Shown here: in pieces, positions 42,950-52,169 of the stretch
How the letters are laid out: each line of letters opens with the position of its first letter
Position numbering within the stretch: the first letter of the stretch is position 1
Assembly: GCF_947169445.1 (NCBI RefSeq)
Contig: NZ_CAMVPU010000001.1
Span: forward strand, 180,565-244,564
From: an uncultured Butyrivibrio sp.
Lineage (GTDB): Bacteria > Bacillota > Clostridia > Lachnospirales > Lachnospiraceae
Reading direction: 5' to 3'
DNA length: 64,000 bases
Position numbers and translations under genes: made by a program
The notes under the pieces: generated by a model
What the model was told of the DNA's origin: nothing
Database searches by the model: none
The model's input: only the letters and a program-made list of their open reading frames with translations

Positions 42950-42972
42950 GATTGTTAGAGGAGAAAAAGTAA

Positions 42973-43527
42973 TTGTTGGTATTTGGTTATAGAAAGAAAT
43001 TTTTTACAGGTGTAGCTGTTTGTATGTCAGTAGCTATGCTTTTAGTTGGATGTGGCAGTAGGAGTTCATCAGAGCTTGAAGAATATAAGAGCAGTATGAC
43101 TGAGTTTTATGACAAATTGTCCTATTATGACAGGGCTATCAATGGCATAGATGCAAGTTCAGATAATGCCAAACAGCAGCTTTTAGGATATCTTGACGAG
43201 ATGAACGAGACTTATAAGACAATGGCAGCTACATCTATTCCGGAAGAGTTTTCCGGAATATCAGATATTGCCGTTGAGGCATCTGATTATATGCAGATGG
43301 CCAATGAATGTTATCATTTCGCATATGATGGTGACTATGATGAAGAAAATGAGTTTTTGGCTTATCAGTACTATGGAAGAGCTAACTCAAGAGCTATGGT
43401 AATGCTTCAGGTTCTTCACGGACAGGTTCCTGAAGGGGAAGGCATTACAGTTACAACTCAGGAACCCGGTGAATTTACTCCTATTGGGGAAAACGAGACT
43501 GAGGCAGAGACTGAAACAGAGGAATAA
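42973..43527 (+). CDS. Lipoprotein of unknown function at the end of the atp operon
   Basis: 184 residues starting with TTG; AGAGGAG is 9 bases upstream. A signal peptide (FGYRKKFF then a hydrophobic core) ends in the lipobox LLVGC, so it should be lipid-anchored outside the membrane. The mature part looks helical (SELEEYKSSMTEFYDKLS and following), and the tail is acidic and Thr/Glu-rich. It lies 23 bases after atpC and before the terminator, so it is transcribed with the ATP synthase. I do not recognise the family. Confidence 0.8.
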   Translation: MLVFGYRKKFFTGVAVCMSVAMLLVGCGSRSSSELEEYKSSMTEFYDKLSYYDRAINGIDASSDNAKQQLLGYLDEMNETYKTMAATSIPEEFSGISDIAVEASDYMQMANECYHFAYDGDYDEENEFLAYQYYGRANSRAMVMLQVLHGQVPEGEGITVTTQEPGEFTPIGENETEAETETEE

Positions 43528-43537
43528 GACATATATG

Positions 43538-43568
43538 AAATCCCTATTTTATATAGGGATTTTTTTTA
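43538..43568 (+). terminator. Terminator of the ATP synthase operon
   Basis: AAATCCCTAT and ATAGGGATTT form a perfect 10-base stem with a 5-base loop, and a run of T follows. Confidence 0.9.
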
Positions 43569-43693
43569 GAATAAGGGTAATAGAGCGATTTTAACATACA
43601 TGGATGATAGCTATATATTTAAAAGATTAATTATGCTATCTAGTGTTTGACTATATTTATCGCTATATTTATATGTTAAAAGGATGAAGAATA

Positions 43694-46153
43694 ATGAATA
43701 GAAGAGAATTTATCGAATATAGTACAAATAAAATTTTGTTTCTTGATGGGGCTACGGGAACCAATCTTATGAAAGCAGGAATGCCTGCCGGCGTGTGCCC
43801 TGAGAAGTGGATTTTAGATCATAAGGATGTAATGCTTAAACTTCAGAGTGCTTATTCACAGGCCGGCTCTGACATTATTTATGCGCCTACCTTTACGGGC
43901 AATAGGATTAAGCTGGCTGATTATGATCTTGGTGACAGAATAAATGAGATTAATACTGAGCTTGTAAAGCTTTCCAAAGAGGCTGCTCCCGGGGCGCTTG
44001 TTGCCGGAGATATTACTATGACCGGCAGGCAGCTTTTACCTATTGGAGATTTGTCTTTTGAAGAGCTTGTGGAAGTATATAAAGAGCAGGTGAAGATATT
44101 GGAAGCTGCCGGCTGTGACCTTCTGGTAGTTGAGACTATGATGAGTCTGCAGGAATGTAGAGCTGCGCTTATAGCGGCTAGAGAAGTATCAGATCTTGCA
44201 GTAATGGTAACTTTAACTTTTGAAGCTGATGGAAGAACACTTTATGGCTCTGATGCTGCATCAAGTGCGATTACGCTTGAGGCTTTGGGAGCCTGTGCAA
44301 TAGGTGCCAATTGTTCCACAGGCCCTGATAAGATGGTTGAGATTATTCGTAGTATGGCCAGTGTTACCAGTATTCCTATAATTGCCAAGCCCAATGCAGG
44401 ACTTCCTTCTGTGGATGAAAATGGTAATACAGAATATGATATGGATGCTGAAATCTTTGTCAAAGAGATGGATCTTTTGGTAAAGGCCGGTGCATCTATA
44501 ATTGGTGGTTGTTGTGGAACTACGCCTGATTATATCAGGGGATTAAAAGAGAAATATGGAGAGCTTAATCCAAAGACCATTAGGGATGAAGATGGAAATC
44601 CTATTCCGAGAAAAATAGTCGGAAGAAGGTATCTTGCATCTGAGAGAAGAAGTATTTCTTTTGGCATGGATGATAATTTCATGATCGTAGGTGAGAGAAT
44701 CAATCCTACGGGAAAAAAGAAATTGCAGGTACAGCTTCGTGAAGGCAATCTTGATATGGTTTCTGATTTTGCCAGAAATCAGGAGGAAGAGGGCGCATCT
44801 ATTCTTGATATCAATGTGGGTATGAGCGGAATAGATGAAAAAGATATGATGCTCAAGGTGTTAGAGGAGGTCATGTCAATTACTGACCTGCCGCTTTGTA
44901 TTGATACCAGCAGTGCAGAGGTAATGGAAGCAGCGCTTCGCCTTTACCCCGGAAGAGCGCTTATGAATTCAATTTCTCTTGAGAAGGGGAAGGCAGAAAA
45001 GTTCCTTCCGCTTGCACGGAAATATGGCGCGATGTTTATTCTTTTGCCGCTGGCTGAGGCTCTTCCTAAGGATTCAAGGGAGAAGATAGACAATATTTCA
45101 AAACTATCTGAAATGGCTTTTGAGCTTGGCCTTACTAAGGAAGACATAGTTGTTGATGGTCTGGTGGCTACAGTTGGTGCGGATCCAAGTGCAGCTCTTA
45201 ATACTCTTGAAACAATAGACTACTGCCATGATAATGATTATGCTACAATCTGTGGCTTGTCCAATATTTCTTTTGGCCTTCCTCAGAGAAGTAACGTGAA
45301 TACGGCATTTCTTACTATGGCTATCGAGAAGGGTCTTACAATGGCCATTGCAAATCCTTCTCAAGAAATGCTCGTAAATGCTGCCTTTGCGTCAGATCTT
45401 TTGAAAAAGAAAGAGGGGGCGGATGTAAGATATATACAGAGAATGGAGCGCTACGCGGACCAGGGGAAAGATGCGGTATTAAGTGCTGAAGTTAAGTCGG
45501 CACCTTTGGAAAGTGGCAATATTCTTGATATAATTAAAAAAGATGTACTTAATGGTTCGAAGAGAACTATTGTTAAGGATACAGAGAAAGCAGTAAAAGA
45601 GGGAATTGCCCCAAGAACGATTTTGGATGAAGTGCTGATGCCTGCCATCAACGAGGTTGGAGATCTTTTTGATAAGGGGAAATACTTCCTGCCTCAGCTG
45701 ATTGCCGGAGCAGAAGCTATGAAGCTTTCCATCGGATTTTTAGAGCCTTTGCTTAAGGAGGATACAGATTCCGGAAAGCAACTGCCTTCTATAGTTATAG
45801 CCACAGTTCATGGAGATATTCATGACATTGGTAAGAATCTTGTGGCTCTTATGCTTAAGAACTATGGCTTTAATGTAATTGACCTTGGAAAGGACGTTCC
45901 AAGGGAAGAAATCATTAAGGCTGCCAAAGAGAATGATGCAAAAATCATAGCTCTTTCTGCGCTTATGACGACTACAATGAAGGAAATGAAAAATGTGGTG
46001 GAGCTTGCACACGCTGAAAATCTTGATGCCAAGATAATAATCGGCGGAGCAGTTGTGACTCAGGACTATGCTGATGAAATCGGAGCTGATGGTTATTCTT
46101 CCGATGCTGCGGATGCTGTAAGAGTTGTTAAGAACATTCTTGGAATTGAGTAA
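43694..46153 (+). CDS. metH: Cobalamin-dependent methionine synthase without reactivation domain
   Basis: Transfers a methyl group from methyltetrahydrofolate to homocysteine. Domains in order: homocysteine-binding barrel (about 1-300) with the zinc motif GGCCGTT, pterin-binding domain (about 325-590) starting MIVGERINPTGKKK, B12 cap (about 605-690), and cobalamin-binding domain with VHGDIHDIGKNLV near residue 715. At 819 residues it stops after the B12 domain, so the AdoMet-dependent reactivation domain found in E. coli MetH is missing. A separate activase must exist elsewhere. No cobalamin or SAM riboswitch is evident upstream. Confidence 0.94.
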   Translation: MNRREFIEYSTNKILFLDGATGTNLMKAGMPAGVCPEKWILDHKDVMLKLQSAYSQAGSDIIYAPTFTGNRIKLADYDLGDRINEINTELVKLSKEAAPGALVAGDITMTGRQLLPIGDLSFEELVEVYKEQVKILEAAGCDLLVVETMMSLQECRAALIAAREVSDLAVMVTLTFEADGRTLYGSDAASSAITLEALGACAIGANCSTGPDKMVEIIRSMASVTSIPIIAKPNAGLPSVDENGNTEYDMDAEIFVKEMDLLVKAGASIIGGCCGTTPDYIRGLKEKYGELNPKTIRDEDGNPIPRKIVGRRYLASERRSISFGMDDNFMIVGERINPTGKKKLQVQLREGNLDMVSDFARNQEEEGASILDINVGMSGIDEKDMMLKVLEEVMSITDLPLCIDTSSAEVMEAALRLYPGRALMNSISLEKGKAEKFLPLARKYGAMFILLPLAEALPKDSREKIDNISKLSEMAFELGLTKEDIVVDGLVATVGADPSAALNTLETIDYCHDNDYATICGLSNISFGLPQRSNVNTAFLTMAIEKGLTMAIANPSQEMLVNAAFASDLLKKKEGADVRYIQRMERYADQGKDAVLSAEVKSAPLESGNILDIIKKDVLNGSKRTIVKDTEKAVKEGIAPRTILDEVLMPAINEVGDLFDKGKYFLPQLIAGAEAMKLSIGFLEPLLKEDTDSGKQLPSIVIATVHGDIHDIGKNLVALMLKNYGFNVIDLGKDVPREEIIKAAKENDAKIIALSALMTTTMKEMKNVVELAHAENLDAKIIIGGAVVTQDYADEIGADGYSSDAADAVRVVKNILGIE

Positions 46154-46232
46154 TAGATTGGTGATAATAAGAATTACAATTAGGAATAATTAGATGTTTT
46201 TTAGAATGAATTACTGATGGAGGATGCCTTTT

Positions 46233-47861
46233 ATGACAGGTGCAGAGGTAATAGTAAAATGTCTTGAAAAAGAGAATACCAAAGTTATTTTTGGTTATTC
46301 CGGCGTTGCGATAGATCCTTTTTGGAATAAAATTCTGGATACTGATATTAAAAGGATTCTTGTCCGGACTGAGCAGAATGCAGCACATCTTGCAAGTGGC
46401 TATGCCAGAATAAGCGGCGGCGTTGGAGTTTGTGCTGTAACATCAGGCCCAGGTGCAACGAATCTAATAACCGGAATCGCAACAGCTTATGCTGATAGTA
46501 TTCCTCTTGTGGCTATCACAGGTCAGGTCAACAGTGACATGATCGGAAGTGATGTTTTTCAGGAGGCTGATATTACCGGAGCTGTGGAGTCTTTTGTAAA
46601 ATACAGCTACCTTGTCAGAAATGTGGAGGACCTTCCACAGATAATCAAAGAGGCATTTTATATTGCCAGCACAGGAAGAAGAGGACCTGTTCTTATCGAT
46701 ATTCCTTTCGATGTTCAGAATGCTGAATTTACCGGAAAGTTCTTTTACCCTGAATCTATTTCAATGAGAAGCTATAAGCCAACTGTAAAGGGCAATATGG
46801 CTCAGATAAAAAAGGTTATTAAGGAAGTTGAAAAAGCTAAGAGACCTATCATCTGTGTGGGTGGCGGAGTACACCTTAGTCAGGCAACTTCTGAAATCAG
46901 AAAGTTTGCTGAGCTTAACAGTGTTCCGGTGGTTTCTACCATGATGGGAATTGGTGTTATGCCTTCTGACCATCCATTATACTTTGGAATGGTGGGAAAT
47001 AACGGACAGCCCTTTGCTAACAGAGCTATGAATGAGTCAGATCTTTTGCTGATGGTGGGGGCAAGAGTTGCGGACAGAGCTGTCAACAGACCTGATCTGA
47101 TTACCGAGAATAAGGTCATGGTGCATATTGATGTTGATCCTGCTGAGATTGGCAAAAATGTTGGACCTACAATTCCTCTTGTTGGTGATATCAAGCATAT
47201 TTTCCAGGATTTCCTTGAACAGGATGATCATGCAGATGATCACAGCGCCTGGATTGAGACTTTAAATGGGTACAAAAAAGATATGGCTTCTACAAGAGTT
47301 CCAAAGGATGATGAGTATGTAGAACCCAAGGATTTTATGACAAAACTTTCAGATGCTGTTAAGGATGACTGCGTATATGTTGCGGATGTTGGTCAGAATC
47401 AGATGTGGTCCTGTGCGTATTTTAAGGTTAAAAATGGAAGATTTTTAACTTCGGGCGGTATGGGAACCATGGGCTATTCTATTCCAGCCGCTATGGGAGC
47501 AAAGCTTGCAGATCCATCAAAGCAGGTTCTTGCTGTTATCGGCGATGGTGCCTTCCAGATGTCCATGATGGAACTTGCTACTATGAGACAATACGGAATC
47601 AATATCAAGATAATAGTTATGAAAAATGGATTCCTTGGCATGGTTCGAGAGCATCAGCACTATGCCTATGATGATAAGTATTCCATGGTTGAGCTTAAGG
47701 GTGATCCTGATCTTGAGCTTATTGCTGAAGCATATGGCATGGAGTACATGAAGGTAAATGGTCAAAGTGATCTTGCTGCCAGCCTTAAGGTGTTCTTTGC
47801 AGATGAAGATGCGGGAATTATGGAAGTAAGAGTAGATCCGATGGAACTGGTGAAGTACTAA
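46233..47861 (+). CDS. ilvB: Acetolactate synthase large subunit
   Basis: Thiamine-diphosphate enzyme for branched-chain amino acids. The catalytic Glu is in RTEQNAAHLASGYAR; TSGPGATNL follows, and the ThDP motif runs from GDGAFQMS to the later MKNGFLGMVR. I chose the second ATG (46233) because GGAGG is 9 bases away; the ATG at 46224 overlaps that site. This gives 542 residues. The FGYSG stretch replaces the commoner FGYPGG. The small subunit gene follows after 110 bases. Confidence 0.93.
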   Translation: MTGAEVIVKCLEKENTKVIFGYSGVAIDPFWNKILDTDIKRILVRTEQNAAHLASGYARISGGVGVCAVTSGPGATNLITGIATAYADSIPLVAITGQVNSDMIGSDVFQEADITGAVESFVKYSYLVRNVEDLPQIIKEAFYIASTGRRGPVLIDIPFDVQNAEFTGKFFYPESISMRSYKPTVKGNMAQIKKVIKEVEKAKRPIICVGGGVHLSQATSEIRKFAELNSVPVVSTMMGIGVMPSDHPLYFGMVGNNGQPFANRAMNESDLLLMVGARVADRAVNRPDLITENKVMVHIDVDPAEIGKNVGPTIPLVGDIKHIFQDFLEQDDHADDHSAWIETLNGYKKDMASTRVPKDDEYVEPKDFMTKLSDAVKDDCVYVADVGQNQMWSCAYFKVKNGRFLTSGGMGTMGYSIPAAMGAKLADPSKQVLAVIGDGAFQMSMMELATMRQYGINIKIIVMKNGFLGMVREHQHYAYDDKYSMVELKGDPDLELIAEAYGMEYMKVNGQSDLAASLKVFFADEDAGIMEVRVDPMELVKY

Positions 47862-47971
47862 GGGGCTAATGATACTAGGCATAGTGATTAGACATTTGAT
47901 AATGTAAAGCTAACAGAAGAGTATATATTATTGTTGGTAAAACTAGTATTTGGATATGGAGTAATGGAAAC

Positions 47972-48451
47972 ATGAGACGAATATATTCAGTTCTTGTAGA
48001 AAATAGAGCGGGCGTTCTTTCCAAGGTTGCAGGTCTTTTTGCAAGGCGCAACTTCAATATTGATTCGCTTGTTGTAGGTGAGACAGCAGATCACGGCATC
48101 TCTGCCATGACCATTGTTTCAAGCGGAGATGAGCGCACCATAGAACAGATTGAGAAGCAACTCAATAAAAAGATTGATGTTATCAAGGTTAAGACCTTCA
48201 AGGAGAGCATGAGTATTAATCGTGAGCTTATGCTTATCAAGGTTAAATACAATAAAGAGAATCGCCGTGACATCATGGAAAATTGCGAGATCATGCATGC
48301 CCAGATCGTTGACATGTCCAAGAATCTTATGATGATCCAGATCTGCGATACTTCTGAACGTATTGAATTGTTTATTGAGATGCTTCGCAGTGTCAGCATC
48401 GTAGAAATTGCAAGGACCGGAACTGTGGCTCTGACCAAGTGCAAGGAATGA
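47972..48451 (+). CDS. ilvN: Acetolactate synthase small (regulatory) subunit
   Basis: 159 residues. The N-terminal ACT domain (RIYSVLVENRAGVLSKVAG, then ARRNFNIDSLVVG) binds valine in homologues and gives feedback control. The C-terminal domain ends with VEIARTGTVAL, as usual. It pairs with the large subunit just upstream. A hairpin terminator follows. Confidence 0.95.
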   Translation: MRRIYSVLVENRAGVLSKVAGLFARRNFNIDSLVVGETADHGISAMTIVSSGDERTIEQIEKQLNKKIDVIKVKTFKESMSINRELMLIKVKYNKENRRDIMENCEIMHAQIVDMSKNLMMIQICDTSERIELFIEMLRSVSIVEIARTGTVALTKCKE

Positions 48452-48468
48452 ATACTGTCGATTATAAA

Positions 48469-48521
48469 AACTACCAGTATAAGATTTATTTTTGAAATTT
48501 TATACTGGTAGTTATTGTTTT
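48469..48521 (+). terminator. Terminator after ilvN
   Basis: AACTACCAGTATAA pairs with TTATACTGGTAGTT around a 17-base loop, followed by ATTGTTTTAT. Confidence 0.78.
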
Positions 48522-48619
48522 ATATTTCATTTGAAAGAATATACGTGAAACCGTCAAATTATTAAGAAATCAGCCTTGTAAATTAATCTTTTGTTCGATT
48601 GCTGTTCGAAATGAATTTG

Positions 48620-48746
48620 TGCTATAGTAGCTTTCGTCGTCAGGTTTCTCCTGACAAAAATCTATTTTTCATGGGGCTATCGCCCAAAAGTTTTCCATTT
48701 TAGAGAGCTTTTAAGAAATTGTGAATAAAAACTAGGAAGGATTATT
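48620..48746 (+). promoter_or_regulatory. Extended -10 promoter and structured leader of the Rpn-type gene
   Basis: TGCTATAGT (48620-48628) is an extended -10 element. The leader then holds two compact hairpins: GTCAGG-TTTCT-CCTGAC (48639-48655) and GGGC-TATC-GCCC (48674-48685), ahead of AGGAAGG and the ATG at 48747. I cannot match it to a known regulatory RNA. Confidence 0.4.
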
Positions 48747-49874
48747 ATGCACAAAAACAAACTATCAGATTATTTTCCAATGATAAGAACCAGAGAGGAG
48801 GTTATAAGAAGGATTGATGCAAGTCAAGAACTTAGTTCCATATTTTATAGTTGGAGGCAGGATCAGCAGGAGGCATTTCTTGACATATGTTCTGGTGTAA
48901 GAGGTTGTAAATTATTGTATGACAGTTATTTTAAGGAAGTATTAAATCCCGAGGTTGCACCAGAGAGGCTTTCCAGAATGCTGAGTTTGATTCTGAAAAG
49001 AAAAGTAATTGTTAAGGGAGTGTTATCAAATGACAGTTCTCGTTTGGGAGATGAAATGTCTTTGGTAATAACAGATATTGTTGTGGAGCTTGAAGATGGA
49101 ACAATAGCTAATGTGGAGGTACAGAAAATAGGATATGCATTTACCGGAGAAAGAGCTTCATGCTACTCAGCAGATCTTTTACTCCGCCAATATAAGCGTG
49201 TTCGGGATGAGAGAAAAGAACAATTCAGTTATAAGGATATCTGCCCTGTATATACTATTGTATTTATGGAAAACAGTCCGGCTGATTTTAAGAACTATAT
49301 GGATGAAAATATGCATACTTTTTCAGCCAAATCAGATACAGGTATGAAGCTGAATATGCTGCAAAATATTATTTTTATTCCAATTGATATTTTCCTTCAA
49401 AAGCTACATAATAAAAATAGTATCGACGGAGATTTTGAAGCATGGCTTACATTCCTTGGATGCGATGAGCCTGAATATATCATCAAGCTGATTAAGGAAT
49501 ATCCGTACTTTTTGTCTCTGTATAACGATTTGTATAACATGTGTCTTAATGTAGAGAGGGTGCTTGGTATGTTTTCAGAGGAACTTAGGATTCTTGATCG
49601 TAATACAGTCAAATATATGATTGATGAAATGCAGGAAGAACTGGATACTAAGAAAGCAGAATTAGAGTCAACGAAGGAGGAACTTGATTCTGCCAAGACA
49701 GAGCTGGATACAACAAAGACAGAGCTGGATACAACAAAGACAGAGCTGGATACAGCAAAGACAGAGCTGGATACAGCAAAGACTGAGTTAGAAGTTGCTA
49801 AATCAAAGATTTCTGATCAGAGAGAGCTTATATCCAGGCTTCAAGCAGAAAATGATGCTTTAAAGAAAAGGTGA
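48747..49874 (+). CDS. PD-(D/E)XK nuclease family (Rpn-type) protein with coiled-coil tail
   Basis: Resembles the Rpn/PDDEXK_2 family, annotated as recombination-promoting nucleases or putative transposases and often multicopy in Lachnospiraceae. The catalytic core is visible near residues 110-132: TDIVVELEDG followed by NVEVQKIG (Asp then E-x-Q). The N-terminal part begins LSDYFPMIRTREEV. From about residue 290 the protein becomes a coiled coil built of perfect heptads (TELDTTK, TELDTAK), ending ISRLQAENDALKKR. It has its own promoter, leader and terminator, like an independent mobile cassette. Terminal inverted repeats were not found. Confidence 0.83.
   Translation: MHKNKLSDYFPMIRTREEVIRRIDASQELSSIFYSWRQDQQEAFLDICSGVRGCKLLYDSYFKEVLNPEVAPERLSRMLSLILKRKVIVKGVLSNDSSRLGDEMSLVITDIVVELEDGTIANVEVQKIGYAFTGERASCYSADLLLRQYKRVRDERKEQFSYKDICPVYTIVFMENSPADFKNYMDENMHTFSAKSDTGMKLNMLQNIIFIPIDIFLQKLHNKNSIDGDFEAWLTFLGCDEPEYIIKLIKEYPYFLSLYNDLYNMCLNVERVLGMFSEELRILDRNTVKYMIDEMQEELDTKKAELESTKEELDSAKTELDTTKTELDTTKTELDTAKTELDTAKTELEVAKSKISDQRELISRLQAENDALKKR
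49698..49781 (+). repeat. Tandem 21-base repeats coding coiled-coil heptads
   Basis: Four consecutive units of 21 bases starting ACAGAGCTGGATACA differ only by one A/G change in the last two copies. Each codes one TELDT(T/A)K heptad; diverged units flank them on both sides. Near-identity at DNA level suggests recent expansion by slippage. Confidence 0.9.
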
Positions 49875-49929
49875 TAGCTGTTTTATTTAGCAAGAATTGA
49901 CATTAATAAAACAATAATGCTTTAGAGAT

Positions 49930-49975
49930 AAAAAGCCCGATATGCTACAGTATATGTAGTGTGCCGGGCTTTTTG
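49930..49975 (+). terminator. Rho-independent terminator
   Basis: AAAAAGCCCG pairs with CGGGCTTTTT, with an inner CTACA/TGTAG stem. Confidence 0.87.
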
Positions 49976-50035
49976 AATGAGCAATGGATTCGAAAAGCTT
50001 AGCAAGAAGATTGGGGAAATTGGAGGAAGTGTATA

Positions 50036-51634
50036 ATGGCACAAAATGCTAAGATAACGGTTCATCCGTTATATGAAATTGGGGAGATTTCAAACAGGCT
50101 CTTTTCAGCTTTTTTGGAACCTATTGGAACAATGGTAAACGGAACGATGTTTAATCCTAAGCATCCTACAGCGGATGAACAGGGATTTAGGAGGGACTTT
50201 ATAGATGCTATAAAAGAAACTCATCTTCCTGCTGTCAGAATGCCGGGAGGAAACTTTGTATCAGCATGGCAGTGGAAGAATTCAATAGGTCCTAAGGATC
50301 GGAGGAGGACGGTTCTTGATCCTGCATGGCATCAGTATTATACCAATGAAGTTGGACATGATGAATATTTGCAGTGGGCAGCAAAAGTTGGAACAGAACC
50401 TCTTTATACCGTGAATATGGGAACAGGAACTATACAGGATGCGATGGATCTTGTGGAATATACTAACCATAAAGGTGGTACTTACTGGTCTGATCTTAGA
50501 AAAAAATACGGTCATGAGGATCCATATAATGTAAAAATGTGGTATTTGGGAAATGAGATGGATGGACCATGGCAGCTTGGGGCATGGGATAAAAATCCTG
50601 AAGGTTACGGAACTAAAGTTCTTGAGACTTCCAAAGCAGTTAAGTGGATTGACGAAACCATAGAAACCGGAGTCTGCGGATCATCTGCTCCTTTTATGGA
50701 AGGATTTCCTGCCTGGGATGCAGCAGTACTTGATAAGTGTTATGACGTGGTGGATTATGTTTCTGTTCATCATTATCACGTTGCACCTCCCGGAGATATT
50801 AAGGCTCTTTTAGGCGGTGCTCTTTACTATGAAGATTTTATTAACACCGAAATAGCTATGATAGATTATATTGCTTCGAAGCACAGGTCACCTAAGAAGG
50901 TTAATATTTCTTTTGATGAGTATGGTGCAATGGTAAGGCCGCTGCAGGAGTTACACCCTGGATTTGGTCGTTACAATATGGCTCGCAATCATTACCGCTT
51001 TGATCCTGAAAGAGGATATATTCGTCATGATCCCGATATCATGCCTGATCGTCAGTTCCCAGGCGGAGATATGATCCATGCTCTTTCAATGGCTTCTATT
51101 CAGCTGGCGCTTCTTCGTCATGCTGACAGAGTTAAAATTGGATGCATGACTGGTGGCCTTTCGGCACTGGCTACTTCTAATCATGATCATATCTGGAAAA
51201 GCGCCTCACATCATGTGTTCATGCAACTTCTTCAGTATGCTAAGGGTGTGTCTCTTGATACGAAGGTGGAATGTGAGACTTATGATATGCCGGGCTATGC
51301 TATAGAGGATACATCACAGTATACGGGAAAAGAGGGTGTGAACTTCATCGACTCTGCCAGCGCATGGGATAAAGACAATAAGCGCCTAGCTATATTTGTC
51401 ATTAATAGAAATGAAGATGCTGAGTATCCACTGACAATCGACCTTAAAGGCTTTGAGGGATATAAACCATCTGCAGCATACAAGCTTTGCACAGATGATC
51501 TTGAAGTGAAAAATACATTTGAGAATGAATCAGCTCTTGTTCCGGAAAAAGAGGAAGGTTATACATTTGAGAATGGTGAGTTTAAGCTCTATGTAAAGCC
51601 GCTTTCATGGAATGTATATGTGTTTGAAAAGTAA
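50036..51634 (+). CDS. GH51 alpha-L-arabinofuranosidase
   Basis: Releases arabinose from arabinoxylan or arabinan oligosaccharides. The fold has the N-terminal ISNRLFSAFLEPIG, VRMPGGNFVSAWQWK, and the acid/base Glu in YLGNEMDGPW near residue 178. The likely nucleophile Glu is in ISFDEYGAM near residue 300, and the C-terminal beta-domain ends SWNVYVFEK. No signal peptide is present, so it acts in the cytoplasm on imported oligosaccharides. At 532 residues it is slightly longer than the commonest GH51 forms. A GGAGG site precedes the ATG. Confidence 0.93.
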   Translation: MAQNAKITVHPLYEIGEISNRLFSAFLEPIGTMVNGTMFNPKHPTADEQGFRRDFIDAIKETHLPAVRMPGGNFVSAWQWKNSIGPKDRRRTVLDPAWHQYYTNEVGHDEYLQWAAKVGTEPLYTVNMGTGTIQDAMDLVEYTNHKGGTYWSDLRKKYGHEDPYNVKMWYLGNEMDGPWQLGAWDKNPEGYGTKVLETSKAVKWIDETIETGVCGSSAPFMEGFPAWDAAVLDKCYDVVDYVSVHHYHVAPPGDIKALLGGALYYEDFINTEIAMIDYIASKHRSPKKVNISFDEYGAMVRPLQELHPGFGRYNMARNHYRFDPERGYIRHDPDIMPDRQFPGGDMIHALSMASIQLALLRHADRVKIGCMTGGLSALATSNHDHIWKSASHHVFMQLLQYAKGVSLDTKVECETYDMPGYAIEDTSQYTGKEGVNFIDSASAWDKDNKRLAIFVINRNEDAEYPLTIDLKGFEGYKPSAAYKLCTDDLEVKNTFENESALVPEKEEGYTFENGEFKLYVKPLSWNVYVFEK

Positions 51635-51698
51635 AAAATGATCTACCTAAATGGCAAGGAATATCTCTGCGGGTTAGGAAGGGAAATCTAATATAACA

Positions 51699-51983
51699 AT
51701 GTCTGACTATGATGAGAAGGTAATTAGAAAAGCTATAACGGTATTTGGCTTAGTTCAGGGTGTGGGATTTAGATATAGGACAATCCATGCTGCAAATCTT
51801 GTGGGAGCAACCGGATGGGTCAGGAATAACCCCGATGGTTCAGTATCCATGGAAATTCAGGGAACGGAAGCTCAAATTGATAAGGTGCTTTTGATGGTAG
51901 AACAAGGCACCTATGTAGCTATAGAGAAAATGAGTGTCTCTGAGCTTCCACTAGTTTTGGATGAGCGGGGATTCAAGGCATAA
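51699..51983 (+). CDS. acyP: Acylphosphatase
   Basis: 94-residue hydrolase of acyl phosphates. The phosphate-binding loop VQGVGFRY carries the catalytic Arg, and GWVRNNPDGSV carries the catalytic Asn. The family length is about 90. It follows the GH51 gene by 64 bases, perhaps cotranscribed, with only a weak ribosome site. Confidence 0.93.
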   Translation: MSDYDEKVIRKAITVFGLVQGVGFRYRTIHAANLVGATGWVRNNPDGSVSMEIQGTEAQIDKVLLMVEQGTYVAIEKMSVSELPLVLDERGFKA

Positions 51984-52044
51984 AATATTTACGGGTTTTA
52001 TAATTGATTCATAATCATTTAGCCAAGATTTAATAAGTGACTTC

Positions 52045-52088
52045 AAAGGCTTGCTAGCACTGCTATTTGGTGCTATGCAGGCCTTTTT
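52045..52088 (+). terminator. Terminator after acyP
   Basis: AAAGGC-TTGCTAGCAC pairs with GTGCTATGCA-GGCCTTT, with minor mismatches, followed by TT; it lies 62 bases after the acyP stop. Confidence 0.8.
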
Positions 52089-52094
52089 GCGTGG

Positions 52095-52123
52095 TTGAAT
52101 TATTACCGATATAGCGTTAACAT
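52095..52123 (+). promoter_or_regulatory. Candidate promoter of the secreted repeat protein
   Basis: TTGAAT, a 17-base spacer and TAACAT; each box matches four of six consensus positions. The gene starts 46 bases downstream after AGGAGG. Confidence 0.33.
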
Positions 52124-52169
52124 GGTTGCACAGTTACTGTAAAACATATATTTCAGGAGGAAATAGTTT

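Noticed and set aside
43647..43675. TTGACT-17-TATATG as a metH promoter
   Set aside because: The expected transcription start would fall within the ribosome site, only about 12 bases before the ATG, so the match is doubtful.
49698..49781. Tandem 21-base repeats as a CRISPR array
   Set aside because: Units are directly adjacent without spacers and encode coiled-coil heptads in frame.
48747..49874. A complete insertion sequence around the PD-(D/E)XK gene
   Set aside because: I found no terminal inverted repeats or target-site duplication at either side; only the gene itself suggests mobility.
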